Shown here piece by piece: positions 1 through 5,527 of a DNA stretch of 10,146 bases. Below the pieces are notes generated by a model, which was given only the letters and a program-made list of their open reading frames with translations, was not told the origin of the DNA and made no database searches. The position numbers and the translations under genes were made by a program. The stretch is from Anaerolineales bacterium. GTDB taxonomy: Bacteria; Chloroflexota; Anaerolineae; Anaerolineales; Villigracilaceae. Where the stretch lies: assembly GCA_025966435.1 (NCBI GenBank), contig JAICRQ010000080.1, positions 1 through 10,146 on the forward strand, given 5' to 3'. How positions within the stretch are numbered: position 1 is the stretch's first letter; each line of letters starts with the position of its first letter.

Positions 1-212
1 GCGTGGACACTTAAGGAGACGCCCTGCTCCTCTGCCTTTCCCTTGATCAATGCGCAGGTGACTTCAGTCACGCGCACCGATTGCACCCAGCCTAGCTCGA
101 ATGTGTTCAATCCGAGCGATTTGCTGAACTCGATTGCGCCGACCGAGCCCCCTGGCTTTTTGGGAGTCGCAAGCGGCGAGCCAACTGTACCGAATTGAAA
201 TGATAGGGTCAT
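1..212 (-). CDS. nfo: Endonuclease IV-type AP endonuclease (N-terminal part, cut by window edge)
   Basis: I translated this by hand on the minus strand from the ATG at 212-210; the frame is open for 70 codons to the left edge. The protein starts MTLSFQFGTVGSP and continues through PGGSVGAIEF, LGLNTFELGWVQSVRV and GVSLSVH. This is the first beta strand and the following helix/strand units of the xylose isomerase-like TIM barrel of the endonuclease IV family. The family cleaves DNA 5' of abasic sites in base-excision repair, using a metal cluster whose first histidine usually follows a motif like the SxH seen at the edge. The start is supported by GGAGG four nt upstream. The gene lies 35 nt after dgkA on the same strand, so it probably closes the pgpH-ybeY-dgkA operon. 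The catalytic metal ligands lie outside the window, so activity cannot be judged; a related sugar isomerase-like TIM barrel is the alternative. Confidence 0.82.
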   Translation of the reverse strand, partial: MTLSFQFGTVGSPLATPKKPGGSVGAIEFSKSLGLNTFELGWVQSVRVTEVTCALIKGKAEEQGVSLSVH

Positions 213-216
213 GATG

Positions 217-221
217 CCTCC
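217..221 (-). promoter_or_regulatory. Shine-Dalgarno for the endonuclease IV gene
   Basis: The minus strand reads GGAGG followed by a 4-nt spacer and the ATG at 212. It is one of the few clear ribosome-binding sites in this window and fixes the start of a gene that is otherwise cut by the window edge. Confidence 0.7.
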
Positions 222-247
222 AGTGGTGAGTAATCAGTGTTTAGATG

Positions 248-646
248 TCAGTTGCCAGTAAACAATGGAACGAGACGCGCCCATAACGGCGGACCGATGA
301 TGAGCAGGCCAATCACGATCCCTGCCAGGGCTGCGACGAGCACCGCGCCCGCGCCTACGTCCTTGCCAACCTTTGCCAGCGGATGATGCACCGGGCTTGC
401 CAGATCCACCACGGCTTCGATGGCGGTGTTAATGAATTCCGCCGTGAAGACCATCGCAATGGTCAGTACGATGACAGCCCAATCAAAGGGTTTCAGTTCT
501 ACCCATAATCCTACAAGGACGACGGCGGTGGCAAAGACCAGATGAATCCAGGCGTTGTGCTGTGTTTTCAGCACATACCACCAGCCGCGGAAAGCATGTC
601 CAAAAGCGGCGATGCGGGAATAGAGGAAGCTTTTGAGCGACATCAT
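248..646 (-). CDS. dgkA: Diacylglycerol/undecaprenol kinase family membrane protein (DgkA)
   Basis: A small integral-membrane lipid kinase of 132 residues, close to the usual 120-135. In Gram-positive-type members the preferred substrate is undecaprenol, recycling the carrier lipid for wall polymers; in proteobacteria it is diacylglycerol. Three hydrophobic segments are visible at about 34-50, 56-76 and 98-118. The family signature AEFINTAIEAVVDL lies at 69-82 with E70, N73, E77 and D81, followed by K95-D96 and the glycine/alanine stretch of the third helix. The position where many members carry a metal-binding Glu (E28 in E. coli) seems to be Gln29 in KTQHNAWIH. The start overlaps the ybeY stop as ATGA (646-643). 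A second ATG follows at once, and GAGGA just upstream is better spaced for that second ATG (643), which may be the real start. Substrate choice cannot be read from the sequence. Confidence 0.9.
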   Translation of the reverse strand: MMSLKSFLYSRIAAFGHAFRGWWYVLKTQHNAWIHLVFATAVVLVGLWVELKPFDWAVIVLTIAMVFTAEFINTAIEAVVDLASPVHHPLAKVGKDVGAGAVLVAALAGIVIGLLIIGPPLWARLVPLFTGN

Positions 647-1089
647 TCCTCACGGATTTGAATATTTCCCAACCCGAGCTGTTCGAGGATTTCGGACTGT
701 GCTCTCCACATATGGGTTTTTTCTTCCGCCTCCGCATGGTCATGCCCGAGCAAGTGCAAGACGCCGTGAACCACTAAAAGCTGCACTTCCGACTCCAGCG
801 GATGTCCGGCGGCGTCTGCCTGCGCCTGCGCACGCGGGATGGAAATGAGGATATCTCCAAGATACTGAGCGCCCGTCTCCGGGTCGGTTTCGGAGGCAGG
901 GAAGGAAAGCACATCCGTCGGCGCGTCGACACCAAGATATTCGCGGTTCAATTGATGAAGGCGAGCGTCATCGGTCAGGACGATCGTCAGCTCAGACTCG
1001 GACGCCTGAGACTCATGCTCCAGCGCGGCCTGTGCCGCGCGCTCCAGAAGATTTTCGGGGAAAGGGAATTCAGCTTCAACGTGGATCAT
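643..1089 (-). CDS. ybeY: Endoribonuclease YbeY (rRNA maturation factor)
   Basis: A zinc metalloprotein of the UPF0054/YbeY family, 148 residues, a usual length. YbeY acts in 16S rRNA 3'-end maturation and ribosome quality control in the cytoplasm. The signature HGVLHLLGHDH sits at 108-118, giving the three zinc-binding histidines H108, H112 and H118. The second conserved block, PTDVLSFP, is at 57-64. The position often occupied by Arg in the block before TDVLSF (N-x-x-Y-R) is Leu52 here, in NREYLGVDAPTD. The gene starts inside the end of the pgpH-like gene (14-nt overlap) and ends in a 4-nt overlap with dgkA. The ATG at 1089 has no recognisable Shine-Dalgarno, so expression by translational coupling is likely. 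Grouping of PgpH, YbeY and DgkA is a known conserved arrangement in several phyla, which supports the assignment. Confidence 0.96.
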   Translation of the reverse strand: MIHVEAEFPFPENLLERAAQAALEHESQASESELTIVLTDDARLHQLNREYLGVDAPTDVLSFPASETDPETGAQYLGDILISIPRAQAQADAAGHPLESEVQLLVVHGVLHLLGHDHAEAEEKTHMWRAQSEILEQLGLGNIQIREE

Positions 1090-3199
1090 TTTTAATTGGG
1101 ATCGTGCTCACGTCCTGCGTGGCAGGCGACTCTTTGGGATAAGAAATGCGCGGGTGATGCGTGCCGCGCAGGATGCTGACAAACACATCGGTGATGATGC
1201 TGAGGTCGCGCAGGGTTAATTGCGTCTCGTCCAACTGACCCTGTTTTTGCGCAACCTCCATTGTAGAGTGAACAATTCTTCGGATCGCTTCCTCATCTTC
1301 GGGGCGTTCCGCCCGGGAGCGCGCTTCGGAGCCATCCGCCAGCATGAGCAGCGCCGTCTCGCGCGAACGCGGACGCGGACCCGGATAACGGAATTGTTCC
1401 TTGTCCACTTTCGACTCATCCCCCCCAGCCGCTTCCAGAGCCTGGTTGTATTGATAGCGCGTGATCATCGTCCCATGATGCTCGAGGATGAAATCATCGA
1501 TGCGGCGCGGCAGGCGGTGTTTGTGGGCGAGAGCGACTCCCTCAGGAACGTGTGCAATGATCGCCTCCGCGGATTCATGGGGTGCTAGGTCTTCATGCGT
1601 GTTCAACTGGTCCTGCGGCTGGTTCTCCACAAAGAACATGGGGTTCATCGCCTTGCCCACATCGTGGAAGAGCGCACCGACGCGCGTCAGCAGGGCATCC
1701 GCGCCGATCGCCTCGGCAGCCTGTTCGGCGAGGTTCGCCACCTGCAAACTGTGCTGGTATGTGCCCGGCGCATTACGTAAAAAGAATTGCAGGAGCGGGA
1801 AATCAGGGCGTGAAATTTCGATCAGCTGCAGGGCAGTCGTGAGACCAAGCGCCTGGGCCAGGAAATATTGAAGCAATAGCGCGATGCTGCATGCTGCCAA
1901 CCCGCTAAAGATAGCGGCGCCCGGCAATTGCAACAGCGCCACCGCGTCCATGGGAACGAAGGGAAAACGGAATGCCAGGAGCGTGAGGACTCCTGCCAGC
2001 GCAGTAGCCATCCCGGCGCGGAAGAAGGTCCAGACTCGCCGCGCGCTTCCCAGCACAAGCACACCCGTCAACGATGAGAAAAGGTAATAGGGCGTCAGGT
2101 CTGCGGCATTGGGTAAGTTATAGGGCACCAGAACAGACAACGCGATGGAGAACACAATGCCAGCTTCCAGCCCAAACAAGGTGGTGAGCAATAACCCCAG
2201 GGCAGCTAGAGGAAAGGCGTATGGCAGCACTGTGCGGTTAAGAATAGTAAGCCGCGCGCTCACAATAAAAAGGATAAAGAGCAAGGCGATCAAAACCAGA
2301 CTGCGCGCTTCCAAGCGGAACGGCAAATGCCGCCGTGAAAAATAAAGGTGGACGAACATGGCAACCGTTAGTACGACCGCGCCCGCGCCCACAAAATTCT
2401 GCCACGGGCGTGACTCCGCAATCAAATCAAACTGCTGCAGTGCCTCAAAGTCAGCCGGGGTAATGATCTGACCTCGCAGGACGATGATCTCGCCCGCCTT
2501 ATATTCCTGGATCACGGGCTCCACCGACTCCCGCGCAGCCTGCTTGGTGGACTCAGTTAACTCTTCACTTAATAAGCTATTCGGGACGACAAACGTCGCG
2601 ACCAGCTCCGCCACCAGCGCAGCCTGCTCTTCGTTCAAAGCAAGGCTTACCAGCGAAGGGATCGTTCGCCGTGTGGAATCGAGATCCTGGTCACGAATCG
2701 CGCGGCGCATCACTTGTTCCAGCACGCTTAACGACTCCTGATGGATCGCCTCCCAACGTGAAGCGGGCAATGCCAGGATGCTTTCGGTCGTCTCGGGCCT
2801 GAGCTTTATGTCGGTGAGCAGGGCAATGTCGGCGGCTTTTTGCTCGGGGGTGGAAAACTCGTCATCTCGCACCAGGGCAATGTATTCCAGCGCGGCGCGC
2901 AAGCGCTCGATCTGGTCGCGGGCGATGGATGGCTCGGGAGGTGCGTAGACCGACTGAACTGCTTCCTCCGCCGCACGGCGTGCGTCGTCTGTGCGTACCT
3001 GGCTGATATAGTTCAGAGGACCCGTAGCCTGGAAATCACTGGGGGAAACATCCCCTGGCTGGAGCGGCACCGTTGCCTGCATGAGATCCGGCAGAATCAA
3101 AATCCCATACGAGATAACGCTCGTCACCGCGAGCAGGGTTATTCGTAACAAACGGATGCGCGCCCGTGTCTGGCGATCGCGCCCGGTGGAATTCCCCAT
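1076..3199 (-). CDS. pgpH: 7TM-HD family cyclic-di-AMP phosphodiesterase, PgpH-like
   Basis: A 707-residue membrane protein. An N-terminal transmembrane helix (about 19-38) is followed by an extracytoplasmic domain (about 45-262), a run of transmembrane helices (about 268-455) and a cytoplasmic HD-GYP-like HDIG phosphohydrolase domain (about 475-685). HD metal ligands can be followed in order: H483 in YQHS, H512-D513 in FHDVGK, H550 in IIAHVPEG, H574-H575 in EHHGT and D622 in ADGSEA. These match the ligand set of Listeria PgpH, which hydrolyses c-di-AMP to pApA. All key residues are present, so an active enzyme is expected. The downstream neighbours ybeY and dgkA are overlapped or nearly so, and this gene is the operon head. 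The ATG at 3199 has only a weak GGAA upstream, and a degenerate inverted-repeat element lies directly in front of it. What the sensor domain detects is unknown. Confidence 0.93.
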   Translation of the reverse strand: MGNSTGRDRQTRARIRLLRITLLAVTSVISYGILILPDLMQATVPLQPGDVSPSDFQATGPLNYISQVRTDDARRAAEEAVQSVYAPPEPSIARDQIERLRAALEYIALVRDDEFSTPEQKAADIALLTDIKLRPETTESILALPASRWEAIHQESLSVLEQVMRRAIRDQDLDSTRRTIPSLVSLALNEEQAALVAELVATFVVPNSLLSEELTESTKQAARESVEPVIQEYKAGEIIVLRGQIITPADFEALQQFDLIAESRPWQNFVGAGAVVLTVAMFVHLYFSRRHLPFRLEARSLVLIALLFILFIVSARLTILNRTVLPYAFPLAALGLLLTTLFGLEAGIVFSIALSVLVPYNLPNAADLTPYYLFSSLTGVLVLGSARRVWTFFRAGMATALAGVLTLLAFRFPFVPMDAVALLQLPGAAIFSGLAACSIALLLQYFLAQALGLTTALQLIEISRPDFPLLQFFLRNAPGTYQHSLQVANLAEQAAEAIGADALLTRVGALFHDVGKAMNPMFFVENQPQDQLNTHEDLAPHESAEAIIAHVPEGVALAHKHRLPRRIDDFILEHHGTMITRYQYNQALEAAGGDESKVDKEQFRYPGPRPRSRETALLMLADGSEARSRAERPEDEEAIRRIVHSTMEVAQKQGQLDETQLTLRDLSIITDVFVSILRGTHHPRISYPKESPATQDVSTIPIKNDPR

Positions 3200-3216
3200 T
3201 TTATTTCCAGATATCT

Positions 3217-3290
3217 AACCACGGAGGCATGGAAACAGCGAAAAATCCCTTTAAAGAATTTCGGTGCCCCCCTGGTCCCGTGGTGAAAGA
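3217..3290. repeat. Degenerate inverted-repeat element between yqeY and the pgpH-like gene
   Basis: This stretch of about 74 nt has a left arm starting AACCACGGAGGCATGG and a right arm ending CCCGTGGTGAAAG. The outer seven bases, 3218-3224 and 3278-3284, are perfectly complementary; the inner arms match only loosely around an A/T-rich centre (TTTAAAG). It resembles the scattered elements beginning ACCACGGAG and ending CCGTGGTGAAA that I recall from many bacterial genomes, here decayed. It occupies most of the 105-nt gap and could also act as a weak transcription stop for yqeY. The repeat nature is an inference from memory of similar sequences, not from a search. Confidence 0.5.
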
Positions 3291-3304
3291 TTTGAATGCC
3301 ATTG

Positions 3305-3772
3305 TTACGTTTGCAAAAGTTCCCGTACGGTGGCGCTGACCATGTCATTCGGCGCGCGTCCTGCGACCTTTGGCATGACAGCCTTCATGACCTTCCCCAT
3401 ATCGGAAGGAGAGGATGCGCCGGTTTCGGCAATCGCTGCCTGCACCAGCGCGCGCAGTTCTTCGGCGGGCATGGCTTTCGGGAGAAAGGCTTGCAGTATG
3501 TTGATCTCGGCTTCGTTGGCTTCCACCAGGTCAGTACGGTTTGCCTTCTTTGCCTCCTCCAGCGACTCGCGGCGGTTCTTGACTTCCTTCTGGAGGATAT
3601 TCATCACCGCCGTATCATCCAGCTCAACGCGCTTATCCGCAGGATTGCTTCGCTTATCCACCTCTGCCTGTTTGACGGCAGCGAGCACCATACGCACGGT
3701 ACGCTTGCGCACCTCATCCCCGCTCTTCATGGCCTCTTTCATCGAGTCATTCAATTGGGTTTTGATACTCAT
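3305..3772 (-). CDS. yqeY: YqeY/GatB-YqeY domain protein
   Basis: A 155-residue protein of the YqeY family, which resembles the C-terminal tRNA-binding tail of the GatB subunit of Asp/Glu-tRNA amidotransferase. Stand-alone YqeY has no firmly established function; tRNA binding is presumed. I chose the ATG at 3772, giving MSIKTQLNDSMKEAMKSGD, because this is the typical N-terminus of the family and a -10 box ends 7 nt upstream; an extended frame further upstream runs into non-coding sequence. Visible blocks are the helical N-terminal half with ADKRVELDD (45-53) and charged helices, FLPKAMP at 96-102, and DMGKVMKAVMPKVAGRA at 124-140, which is the small C-terminal subdomain. No Shine-Dalgarno precedes it. 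It is separated from the thioesterase by 73 nt and appears to have its own promoter. Confidence 0.93.
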   Translation of the reverse strand: MSIKTQLNDSMKEAMKSGDEVRKRTVRMVLAAVKQAEVDKRSNPADKRVELDDTAVMNILQKEVKNRRESLEEAKKANRTDLVEANEAEINILQAFLPKAMPAEELRALVQAAIAETGASSPSDMGKVMKAVMPKVAGRAPNDMVSATVRELLQT

Positions 3773-3779
3773 GCGGCGG

Positions 3780-3785
3780 ATTATA
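3780..3785 (-). promoter_or_regulatory. Perfect -10 box just before yqeY (probable leaderless start)
   Basis: The minus strand reads TATAAT, then seven bases (CCGCCGC), then the yqeY ATG at 3772. With usual -10 to start-site distances the transcript would begin at or within a base or two of the ATG. No -35 match is convincing (TATCTT at a 17-bp spacing) and no Shine-Dalgarno exists. I infer a leaderless mRNA. Confidence 0.6.
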
Positions 3786-3812
3786 CTAGAGTGACGATAG
3801 GAAAGATACTCT

Positions 3813-3835
3813 CTGCAGCCTCCGATGTGCTGCAG
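3813..3835. other. Short hairpin between thioesterase and yqeY
   Basis: Seven-base arms CTGCAGC (3813-3819) and GCTGCAG (3829-3835) flank a 9-nt loop. It lies just after the thioesterase stop on the minus strand and before the yqeY promoter. No uridine run follows, so it is at best a weak attenuator or an operator-like site; chance is possible for a 7-bp stem. Confidence 0.3.
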
Positions 3836-3845
3836 ATGTGTTCGC

Positions 3846-4235
3846 TCAGAGAGACCGGTATTCTTCCGGCAAACGGACCGGGCGCAGGGTTTCCAGCGAG
3901 ACAAAGACCCCGGTCTGCTTGGCACGCGCCACAAGCTGACCCGTCCCCTGACTCTCGAACTCCGCCGCCAGATCCCACTTGCTTCGACCATGCTCCGCCA
4001 GCCACATCCGTCCGGTCACAATATCGGGAAAACGCACTGGCGCCAGATAATCAATTTCCGTATGCATCAGGGCAGGCGCAATTCCGCGTTGTAACGCATC
4101 GCCGAGGGAGAGCGCCTGTTCCGCAAATAGATTACGCAAATCCTCCAGCCAGCGAATATAGCTGATGTTGCTGACGATACCGGCAAAATCGATATCGTAC
4201 GTCATCACGCGAAATTCGTGCTGGATTGTTTGCAT
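3846..4235 (-). CDS. Acyl-CoA thioesterase-like hotdog-fold protein (4HBT/YbgC type)
   Basis: A 129-residue single-hotdog protein, the usual size for YbgC/FadM-like thioesterases that hydrolyse acyl- or aroyl-CoA in the cytoplasm. The active-site segment YDIDFAGIVSNISYIRWLED (13-32) corresponds to the D-x-D-x-x-G-x-V-x-x-x-x-Y-x-x-x-x-E signature, with D16 as the likely catalytic aspartate at the start of the long helix. The central part (TEIDYLAPVRFPDIVTGRMW) and the later strands fit the antiparallel sheet. The gene starts 6 nt after the exporter stop, so it is cotranscribed with it. No clear Shine-Dalgarno precedes the ATG at 4235; a second Met at codon 11 would cut off the first strand and is unlikely. 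Substrate is unknown. Confidence 0.88.
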   Translation of the reverse strand: MQTIQHEFRVMTYDIDFAGIVSNISYIRWLEDLRNLFAEQALSLGDALQRGIAPALMHTEIDYLAPVRFPDIVTGRMWLAEHGRSKWDLAAEFESQGTGQLVARAKQTGVFVSLETLRPVRLPEEYRSL

Positions 4236-4241
4236 CAGAGT

Positions 4242-4874
4242 CTACTTCTTCGATCCTGTGAGCGCGGTGGTGATTCCCAATCCCACATACACCAGCCCGG
4301 CGAAATAACGCTGTCCCTTCTGGTAATGACGGTTGCCGCGTACTTTGTCCGCCAGAGAGCTGGCTAACAAAGCATATAGGCTGTCGGTAATGAGCGCCAT
4401 TCCTACGAACAGCGCGCCCAGGAGCAGCGTCTGTGAGGTAACGTTTCCTTTGGCAGGATCCACGAACTGGGGCAGAAACGCAAAGAAGAACAGGGCAGTC
4501 TTGGGGTTGAGCAGGTTGATCGCGAACCCCTGCCAGTAAATGCGCTTCAGGCTTTCTGCCTTGACCTCTCCATTGCTTGCCCCCTCCTCAGAGACCAGCA
4601 GCTTGCGAACGCCGAGATAAATCAGATACGCCGCGCCCAGATACTTCACCACGTCGAACGCCAGCGCAGACGATAACAGAATCGCCGAAAGCCCAAGAGT
4701 CGCGGCGACCGCCTGGAGGAAGTTCGCGGTCTCGATCGCCAGCACGGAGACGAGCCCGGCTAAGCGTCCCTGGTTGGCGCTTCGGGCGGTGATATATAAA
4801 ACAGCAGGACCCGGGACCAATAACAATGCCAGGCTCGCCCCCAGAAAAAGATAAAGCTGCGAGAACTCGATCAT
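4242..4874 (-). CDS. LysE/RhtB family amino-acid exporter
   Basis: A polytopic inner-membrane protein of 210 residues with about six hydrophobic segments, typical for LysE/RhtB exporters of amino acids such as homoserine, threonine or leucine. The N-terminal hallmark LLLVPGPAVLYITARSANQG and the central NLLNPKTALFFFAFLPQFVD, both diagnostic of the family, are present. An in-frame GTG at 4898 would add eight residues, but I chose the ATG at 4874. It gives MIEFSQLYLFLGASLALL, the usual family start, and has AAAGAGG seven nt upstream. With that start the gap to the upstream uncharacterised gene is 20 nt. The thioesterase follows after 6 nt. The exported substrate cannot be predicted from the sequence. 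Confidence 0.93.
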   Translation of the reverse strand: MIEFSQLYLFLGASLALLLVPGPAVLYITARSANQGRLAGLVSVLAIETANFLQAVAATLGLSAILLSSALAFDVVKYLGAAYLIYLGVRKLLVSEEGASNGEVKAESLKRIYWQGFAINLLNPKTALFFFAFLPQFVDPAKGNVTSQTLLLGALFVGMALITDSLYALLASSLADKVRGNRHYQKGQRYFAGLVYVGLGITTALTGSKK

Positions 4875-4881
4875 GACTGTG

Positions 4882-4888
4882 CCTCTTT
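4882..4888 (-). promoter_or_regulatory. Shine-Dalgarno deciding the exporter start
   Basis: The minus strand reads AAAGAGG, 7 nt before the ATG at 4874. It favours this ATG over the upstream GTG at 4898, which would overlap the preceding gene by 4 nt. Confidence 0.65.
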
Positions 4889-4894
4889 CTAAGC

Positions 4895-5371
4895 TCACAA
4901 AATTTCAAAACTTCCCAGGCGGCAGAAGCGGATAAAGTGTTTCAAGTGTCGCTTTTCATTCCCGGCAAAATACTCGCGCGGATCCGTGCCCATAATATCC
5001 AGTAATCCATCTTGAAGCTCTTCCTCGATGAATTCTCGTTCCTCGGGCGATAACCACTCGGGCAGGTCCTCCTCGATCTGCAACATGGAATTCCAATCGG
5101 CGGCACACTCCTCATCCGGGATATCGTTCAGGGATCGTTCCAGTGCGGCTGCCAGCGAACGGGCATCTTCTGCTTTTAGCGTCTGACCGTCATTCGTAAG
5201 ATAGCGGCCATCCCATTCCGCACAGAGTTCGTAAAAGTCAAAGTGTGCGGGTGGGCGCGTGCCCAGGGGTTTCCAGCCATACAACTGAGCCAGCTCCAGG
5301 GCTTTTGCCCAGAACTGTTTGCTGAAGGTTCTGCACAGGCGAGTGGATTGACTGACCAGTTCGTAGCTCAT
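4895..5371 (-). CDS. Uncharacterised acidic protein
   Basis: I do not recognise a named family. The protein has 158 residues, no signal peptide and no membrane segment, so it is probably cytoplasmic. It is rich in Glu, Asp and Leu. Features that look conserved rather than random are YGWKPLGTRPP (31-41), the block WDGRYLTNDGQTLKAEDARS (53-72) leading into a helix, a long acidic central part (84-127) containing WLSPEEREFIEEELQDGL, and a C-terminal HLKHFIRFCRLGSFEI (142-157). The codon use is like its neighbours, and it heads the cluster with the exporter and the thioesterase, so it is likely a real gene. A TATAAT ends 18 nt before the ATG; no Shine-Dalgarno is seen. I recall similar unassigned proteins ending in FIxFCRxGGF in other bacteria, but cannot give a function. 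Confidence 0.8.
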   Translation of the reverse strand: MSYELVSQSTRLCRTFSKQFWAKALELAQLYGWKPLGTRPPAHFDFYELCAEWDGRYLTNDGQTLKAEDARSLAAALERSLNDIPDEECAADWNSMLQIEEDLPEWLSPEEREFIEEELQDGLLDIMGTDPREYFAGNEKRHLKHFIRFCRLGSFEIL

Positions 5372-5389
5372 GGAATAGCGGATTGCCTA

Positions 5390-5395
5390 ATTATA
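5390..5395 (-). promoter_or_regulatory. -10 box for the uncharacterised-exporter-thioesterase cluster
   Basis: A perfect TATAAT on the minus strand ends 18 nt before the ATG at 5371, implying a leader of about ten bases without a Shine-Dalgarno. No good -35 is visible at 16-18 bp. Together with the plus-strand box at 5516 it makes a divergent promoter pair around the palindrome. Confidence 0.55.
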
Positions 5396-5422
5396 CTTAT
5401 TCTTCGCTAGGTAGATATGGTG

Positions 5423-5479
5423 GCAGTTGCACTGCTGGCAGGTGGCAGTTTAACTGCCACCTGCCAGCAGTGCAACTGC
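5423..5479. repeat. Perfect 57-nt palindrome (28-bp arms, 1-nt centre)
   Basis: Bases 5423-5450 are exactly complementary to 5452-5479 around a single T at 5451; I checked every pair, and pairing stops at 5422/5480. Each arm carries TGGCAG copies (5421-5426, 5436-5441 and 5443-5448 on the left, mirrored on the right). The ten bases GGTGGCAGTT occur directly repeated at 5419-5428 and 5441-5450. Each arm also contains a smaller hairpin, GCAGT/ACTGC around TGC. No uridine run follows on either strand, and both flanking genes point away from it, so it is not a conventional terminator. It is more likely a mobile palindromic (REP/MITE-like) element or a cruciform/regulatory site. Confidence 0.85.
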
Positions 5480-5515
5480 GGGCAAAACATTCATTTGGAT
5501 GTGGAGCACTTTGGT

Positions 5516-5521
5516 TATAAT
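5516..5521 (+). promoter_or_regulatory. Perfect -10 box directly before the adenosyltransferase (probable leaderless start)
   Basis: TATAAT is followed by six bases (GACTGC) and the ATG at 5528, placing the expected transcription start at or next to the start codon. A weak -35 candidate TTGGAT lies at 5495-5500 with a 15-bp spacer. No Shine-Dalgarno is present. This is the same arrangement as at yqeY. Confidence 0.6.
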
Positions 5522-5527
5522 GACTGC

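Noticed and set aside
3296..4165. A 289-codon open frame on the plus strand opposite yqeY and the thioesterase
   Set aside because: It is antisense to two well-recognised genes, has a composition rich in His, Arg and Pro typical of shadow frames, crosses the intergenic region, and matches no family.
5423..5479. Palindrome as a Rho-independent terminator
   Set aside because: Both neighbouring genes are transcribed away from it, and no uridine run follows the stem on either strand.
5417..5527. In-frame upstream extension of the adenosyltransferase through the palindrome
   Set aside because: The extension codes sequence dictated by the palindrome, includes the -10 box, and the family N-terminus begins at the ATG at 5528.
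5372..5527. Cobalamin riboswitch upstream of the adenosyltransferase
   Set aside because: The -10 box lies 6 nt before the start codon, leaving no leader, and no B12-box-like sequence is seen.
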